Source of the DNA: Deltaproteobacteria bacterium
Lineage (GTDB): Bacteria > Chloroflexota > Dehalococcoidia > Dehalococcoidales > BS750m-G39
Direction of reading: 5' to 3'
Length of the DNA stretch: 14,683 bases
Assembly: GCA_013202445.1 (NCBI GenBank)
Contig: JABMRW010000015.1
Span: 1-14,683 of the forward strand
A model generated the notes under the pieces. The model was given only the letters and a program-made list of their open reading frames with translations, ran no database searches and was not told the DNA's origin. The position numbers and the translations under genes are program-made. Shown in pieces: positions 12,154 to 14,683 of the stretch (position 1 is the stretch's first letter; each line of letters begins with the position of its first letter).

Positions 12154-12813
12154 TTGGCTTTTAATATACGCCTGATGTGCCAGGAAGACCTCCCCCAGGT
12201 CAATGAGATTGACCACGAAGCCTTCCCCACCCTTTGGCCACCACCCAACTACCATCGGGAGCTGAAAAACGGCCTGGCTCATTACATCGTGGCCTGCGAC
12301 GAGGAGGAAGAATATGAGCCGCCGGCGCCAAAAGACGCCCCCCCCAAAGGCTATTTCGGACTGCCGGCCAGGCTGAGACGTCTTTTCAACCACCACCGTC
12401 CTTCTGATAACGAACCCGCCTCGTCAGTAAGTGGATATATCTTTGGCTTTGCCGGCCTGTGGCTGATGGCCGGGGAAGCCCACATAACTAACATTGCCGT
12501 GCGGGAGAGCTACCGCCGCCAGGGTATAGGTGATCTGCTGCTCATCTCAATGATAGAGCTGGCGGTAGAGCTGGACGCCCACCTGGTCACGCTGGAGGTG
12601 CGCGCCTCCAACACCACCGCCCAGAGCCTCTATGCCAAGTACGGCTTCATTGAGGTGGGGCTGCGCCGCGGCTACTACACCGATAACCGGGAGGACGGGG
12701 TGCTGATGACCATAGAAAATGTCACCTCAGCCCCGGTTCAGGCCAACCTCCGGCAGTTAAAACAGGCCCACGCCCGGAGATGGAGAGCGCCTATCCGTCG
12801 TATTGCCCGCTAA
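12154..12813 (+). CDS. rimI: GNAT acetyltransferase, RimI-like (ribosomal protein bS18 N-alpha-acetyltransferase)
   Basis: RimI uses acetyl-CoA to acetylate the N-terminal alanine of ribosomal protein S18. Visible signatures are EAHITNIAVRESYRRQGIG (108-126, with the acetyl-CoA loop RRQGIG), LEVRASNTTAQSLYAKYGF (147-165) and VGLRRGYYTDNREDGVLM (168-185), all characteristic of RimI. At 219 residues it is longer than the usual 145-160. A charged, Pro-rich insert (about 50-92) lies between the early beta strands, and a basic tail (about 190-219, ending WRAPIRRIAR) follows the domain. The start is TTG at 12154 with AGGA upstream; the first in-frame ATG (12175) would cut the first strand. A promoter carried by the dispersed repeat precedes it. 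The substrate could differ from S18 given the extensions. Confidence 0.88.
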   Translation: MAFNIRLMCQEDLPQVNEIDHEAFPTLWPPPNYHRELKNGLAHYIVACDEEEEYEPPAPKDAPPKGYFGLPARLRRLFNHHRPSDNEPASSVSGYIFGFAGLWLMAGEAHITNIAVRESYRRQGIGDLLLISMIELAVELDAHLVTLEVRASNTTAQSLYAKYGFIEVGLRRGYYTDNREDGVLMTIENVTSAPVQANLRQLKQAHARRWRAPIRRIAR

Positions 12814-12841
12814 AACCTCCCAACATCAAACCAAAGGGTTA

Positions 12842-12869
12842 TTGACAAAAGCCGGAAAATGCGGATAAT
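12842..12869 (+). promoter_or_regulatory. Promoter of the second GNAT gene
   Basis: TTGACA (12842-12847), a 16-bp spacer and GATAAT (12864-12869) make a strong match. Initiation near 12876 gives a leader of about 45 nt containing GGAGAG (12910-12915) just before the ATG. It lies 28 nt after the rimI stop, so the second GNAT gene can be expressed independently. Confidence 0.78.
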
Positions 12870-12920
12870 ACGGAGGCATACGCAAAGGCACCCCCCCAAA
12901 CTTAAAGAAGGAGAGATACC

Positions 12921-13388
12921 ATGAGTGATACCGAAAGAAGCGAAAGTAAGATAAGGGTCCGCCCCATGGAACCCATGGATATTGACAGCGTTCTGGCTAT
13001 TGACAGTAAAATAACCGGGGTGCGAAGAGCGGCCACCTATACCGATTTGATTATCGGCGACCTGGGCAAAATCCCCGACTTAAGCTTTGTCGCCGAGGTT
13101 GACGGCGAGGTGCAGGGCTTTCTGCTGGCCCGGCGGGCCTATTTTGGGGAACCTTTTGACGAAGTGGGCATGATTCACATACTGGGCGTTGAGCCCGACT
13201 ACCAGCGGCTGGGTATCGCCACCAAGATGGTCAACGCCCTGGTGGAGGCCTGCCAGGAGAAAAAACTTAACGCAGTGCGGATAATGATTGACGAAAGTGA
13301 CGACCAGCTACAGAGCCTGTTCCAGCAGCTGAATTTCCGCCGGGGAAAGCTCGTCGACTACACCAAGAAGTTAAAAAAGGTAGATTAG
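12921..13388 (+). CDS. GNAT family N-acetyltransferase, substrate unknown
   Basis: This 155-residue acetyl-CoA-dependent acyltransferase of the Gcn5-related fold opens with the strand KIRVRPMEPMDIDSVLAID. It continues with LSFVAEVDGEVQGFLLARR (strands 2-3), then MIHILGVEPDYQRLGIA (84-100; QRLGIA is the acetyl-CoA pyrophosphate loop) and a helix with MVNALVEACQEKK. The last strands contain AVRIMIDESDDQLQSLFQQLNF (a degenerate version of the usual N-x-x-A-x-x-x-Y-x-x-x-GF). GGAGAG sits 5 nt before the ATG, and a good promoter is at 12842. It lies next to the RimI-like gene but differs enough that its substrate cannot be guessed; a protein or small-molecule amine is possible. It converges on the minus-strand gene at 13417, with no clear terminator between. 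Confidence 0.9.
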   Translation: MSDTERSESKIRVRPMEPMDIDSVLAIDSKITGVRRAATYTDLIIGDLGKIPDLSFVAEVDGEVQGFLLARRAYFGEPFDEVGMIHILGVEPDYQRLGIATKMVNALVEACQEKKLNAVRIMIDESDDQLQSLFQQLNFRRGKLVDYTKKLKKVD

Positions 13389-13416
13389 GCCGGCTACAGG
13401 ATATACCTCGGGGAGT

Positions 13417-13881
13417 CTATTTACCGCCTGGCCTGGGCAGCTCCTTTTTCCTCTTATTTAGCTCCAGCCACTCCTTTAATCCCTGCCTGCTCCTGGCCAG
13501 CGGTTCTTTTAACCTGTCTACCTGAATGCCGGCTAAATAGCCCGGCGATTTGTGCTTCCTGGCGGTACCTATCTCGCCGTTGAACTCCTCGGCAATGGCA
13601 TAGGCTCCGGCCAGGATATTACACAAACCCTGGTCTATATAGTCCATCTTATCCTTGTTTCTTTTCCAGACGCCAGTCTTAAACTTCTTAGCCTGCCACT
13701 TGAAGAGGAAGGCTTCCATGAGCTTATGGTTATAGTCTATTTCCGACAGCAGGCCGCGCACCGCCTGCTGTTGCCGCTTCTGCTCCTGCTGCTTCCTGAA
13801 GAAAACATTGATAACGACGAAGATGAGAACCGGTACCAGGTAGGTTAAGATGCCGCCTATGTCTCCCCAGTCAAAATCCAA
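13417..13881 (-). CDS. Membrane-anchored protein of unknown function, 154 aa
   Basis: A short outside N-terminus (MDFDWGDIGG) is followed by one membrane helix (about 10-28, ILTYLVPVLIFVVINVFF). A Lys/Gln-rich helical stretch (RKQQEQKRQQQAVRGLLSEI) then leads to a cytoplasmic helical domain containing NHKLMEAFLFKW, MDYIDQGLCNILAGAYAIAEEF and LKEPLARSRQGLKEWLEL. By the positive-inside rule the C-terminal part is in the cytoplasm. The start is taken as TTG (13881) with AGGGGTGA just upstream; the next in-frame starts would remove or shorten the helix. No family is recognised. A possible promoter (TTGGAC with TCTAAT, 18-bp spacer, about 13935-13906) lies in the 74-bp gap behind the methyltransferase gene. 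Confidence 0.72.
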   Translation of the reverse strand: MDFDWGDIGGILTYLVPVLIFVVINVFFRKQQEQKRQQQAVRGLLSEIDYNHKLMEAFLFKWQAKKFKTGVWKRNKDKMDYIDQGLCNILAGAYAIAEEFNGEIGTARKHKSPGYLAGIQVDRLKEPLARSRQGLKEWLELNKRKKELPRPGGK

Positions 13882-13955
13882 GGCTCACCCCTTATGGCTA
13901 AATCCAAAATTTAATTAGACCACAAACCGGTAACCATGTCCAACGGGTAATAGAT

Positions 13956-14666
13956 CTAGGCGAAAGCATTGGGCTTGGATACTTGCTTGGCAACTCTACT
14001 TAGCAACCCACCCCCTGTATCCCCCTTCTTCAGCAGCAGACAGATATTCCGGGAGAATAGCTTTACCGGAAAGCGATAGGCGCTTTCCGGGAAGGATTTT
14101 ATTACCTCAAAGCCCGCCCTCTCTGCCAGCTTTTCCAGCTCACCATAGGAGAAGAGGTAGTAGCGGCGGTGGAGGGTCTGGCCCTTCTTCCGCCAGGGTA
14201 CGGCTACCTCTTTGGGCTTGAACCAGAAACGGGGCTGGCAGCGGTTCCATACCGTGATAAAGGCCTCGGCGCCGGGCTTCAACACCCGCCTCAGTTCAGT
14301 TAAAGCCTCCTGGTGTTCCCCGCCCGTTAGATGGTGATAGGTGGCCACCGATATTGCCCAGTCAAAGCTCTCATCGGGGTAGGGGAGGCGGCGGACATCA
14401 GCCAGCGTCAGCTCCACAGCCAAGCCGAATTTCCGGGCGTATTTTTCGGCGAATTTAAGCATCGCTGCGGAGAAGTCCACCCCATAGAGCTCAAAGCCGT
14501 CTTTAAAGGGCAGAAAATCGGGGCCGTGGGCACAGCCAACGTTGAGCAGCTTGCCCTTCTGCCAGCGCCTGGCCAGTGTTTCCAGCTCGGTGCGGAAGAT
14601 AGACCAGTGCCGGAAGTTGTACCAGCCGGGGGCTATCTGGTCAAAGATTTCTTTATTACTGGTCAC
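13956..14666 (-). CDS. Class I SAM-dependent methyltransferase, Trm9/ALKBH8-like
   Basis: The 236-residue protein begins with IAPGWYNFRHW (11-21), then motif I LLNVGCAHGPDFLPF, the acidic strand end LYGVDFSAAML, motif II-like LTLADVRRLPYPDESFDWAI, YHHLTGGEHQEAL and RVLKPGAEAFITVWN. A distal part follows with HRRYYLFSYGELEKLAERAGFEV. This combination, with the late R-Y-Y-x-x-F and ITVWN, resembles Trm9/ALKBH8-type tRNA wobble-uridine methyltransferases, so tRNA modification is the leading inference; a small-molecule substrate is not excluded. The start is GTG at 14666 after a GGGGAT-type site. The conserved domain seems to end at NICLLLKK; the last 21 residues are encoded partly by a dispersed repeat (13997-14016). 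Only 17 bases lie upstream of it in the window. Confidence 0.85.
   Translation of the reverse strand: MTSNKEIFDQIAPGWYNFRHWSIFRTELETLARRWQKGKLLNVGCAHGPDFLPFKDGFELYGVDFSAAMLKFAEKYARKFGLAVELTLADVRRLPYPDESFDWAISVATYHHLTGGEHQEALTELRRVLKPGAEAFITVWNRCQPRFWFKPKEVAVPWRKKGQTLHRRYYLFSYGELEKLAERAGFEVIKSFPESAYRFPVKLFSRNICLLLKKGDTGGGLLSRVAKQVSKPNAFA
13997..14016 (-). repeat. 20-bp dispersed repeat, copy 2, inside the methyltransferase C-terminus
   Basis: This is identical over 20 bases to 5636-5655. In the coding frame it yields GGGLLS near the end of the methyltransferase. Here the intergenic element (or its terminus) has been absorbed into a reading frame. Confidence 0.85.
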
Positions 14667-14683
14667 CCTATCCCCTTTATCCC

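Noticed and set aside
13552..13848. 98-codon plus-strand frame opposite the 154-aa membrane-anchored protein
   Set aside because: Its Leu-rich run is the complement of the Gln/Lys-rich helix on the other strand. It has no ribosome site, and the minus-strand frame has a proper membrane-anchored layout.

Overview
The window looks like a chromosomal segment of a Dehalococcoidia-type Chloroflexota bacterium, probably an uncultured, moderately high-GC relative. This is inferred from gene order and protein style: rpoB-rpoC followed by ruvB and queH, DUF5666/DUF5667/SIMPL envelope proteins, a RimI-like acetyltransferase and a Trm9-like methyltransferase. No rRNA is present to fix the taxonomy. There is no tRNA, CRISPR array, transposase or prophage gene.

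Layout. Positions 1-444 are the C-terminal tail of an upstream gene, almost certainly rpoB, made of nearly identical 58-60-residue tandem repeats. It overlaps rpoC (437-4483) by 8 nt. A strong terminator follows, then ruvB from a near-leaderless promoter. Positions 5618-6122 hold no gene; they are packed with CCCACCC/GGGTGGG motifs, hairpins and G-quadruplex-capable runs. A consensus promoter then drives a small membrane protein and an Xre regulator, followed by queH. The minus strand from 10659 to 7436 is one likely transcription path for an ECF sigma factor, a DUF5667 membrane protein (probable anti-sigma factor), a SIMPL lipoprotein, a 29-codon small ORF and a secreted DUF5666 protein. A low-GC minus-strand cluster (11850-10886) encodes two lipoproteins, a small membrane protein and a hidden 25-residue membrane peptide. 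Two GNAT genes (RimI-like and an unassigned one) follow on the plus strand. The window closes with two minus-strand genes, a membrane-anchored protein of unknown function and a methyltransferase.

The genes mostly serve core information processing (RNA polymerase, Holliday-junction branch migration, queuosine synthesis, ribosomal protein acetylation, probable tRNA modification), with an envelope-sensing block in the middle. The strongest unexplained signal is a family of dispersed intergenic repeats. Each copy has a short tight-loop hairpin followed by G-tracts; two copies contain a perfect four-run G-quadruplex motif, and two end in a shared extended -10 promoter. Copies or fragments lie at about 5636-5900, 5970-6032, 10812-10895, 11940-12122 and 13997-14016. 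The last has become the C-terminus of the methyltransferase. I know of no described element that matches this, but I could not search.
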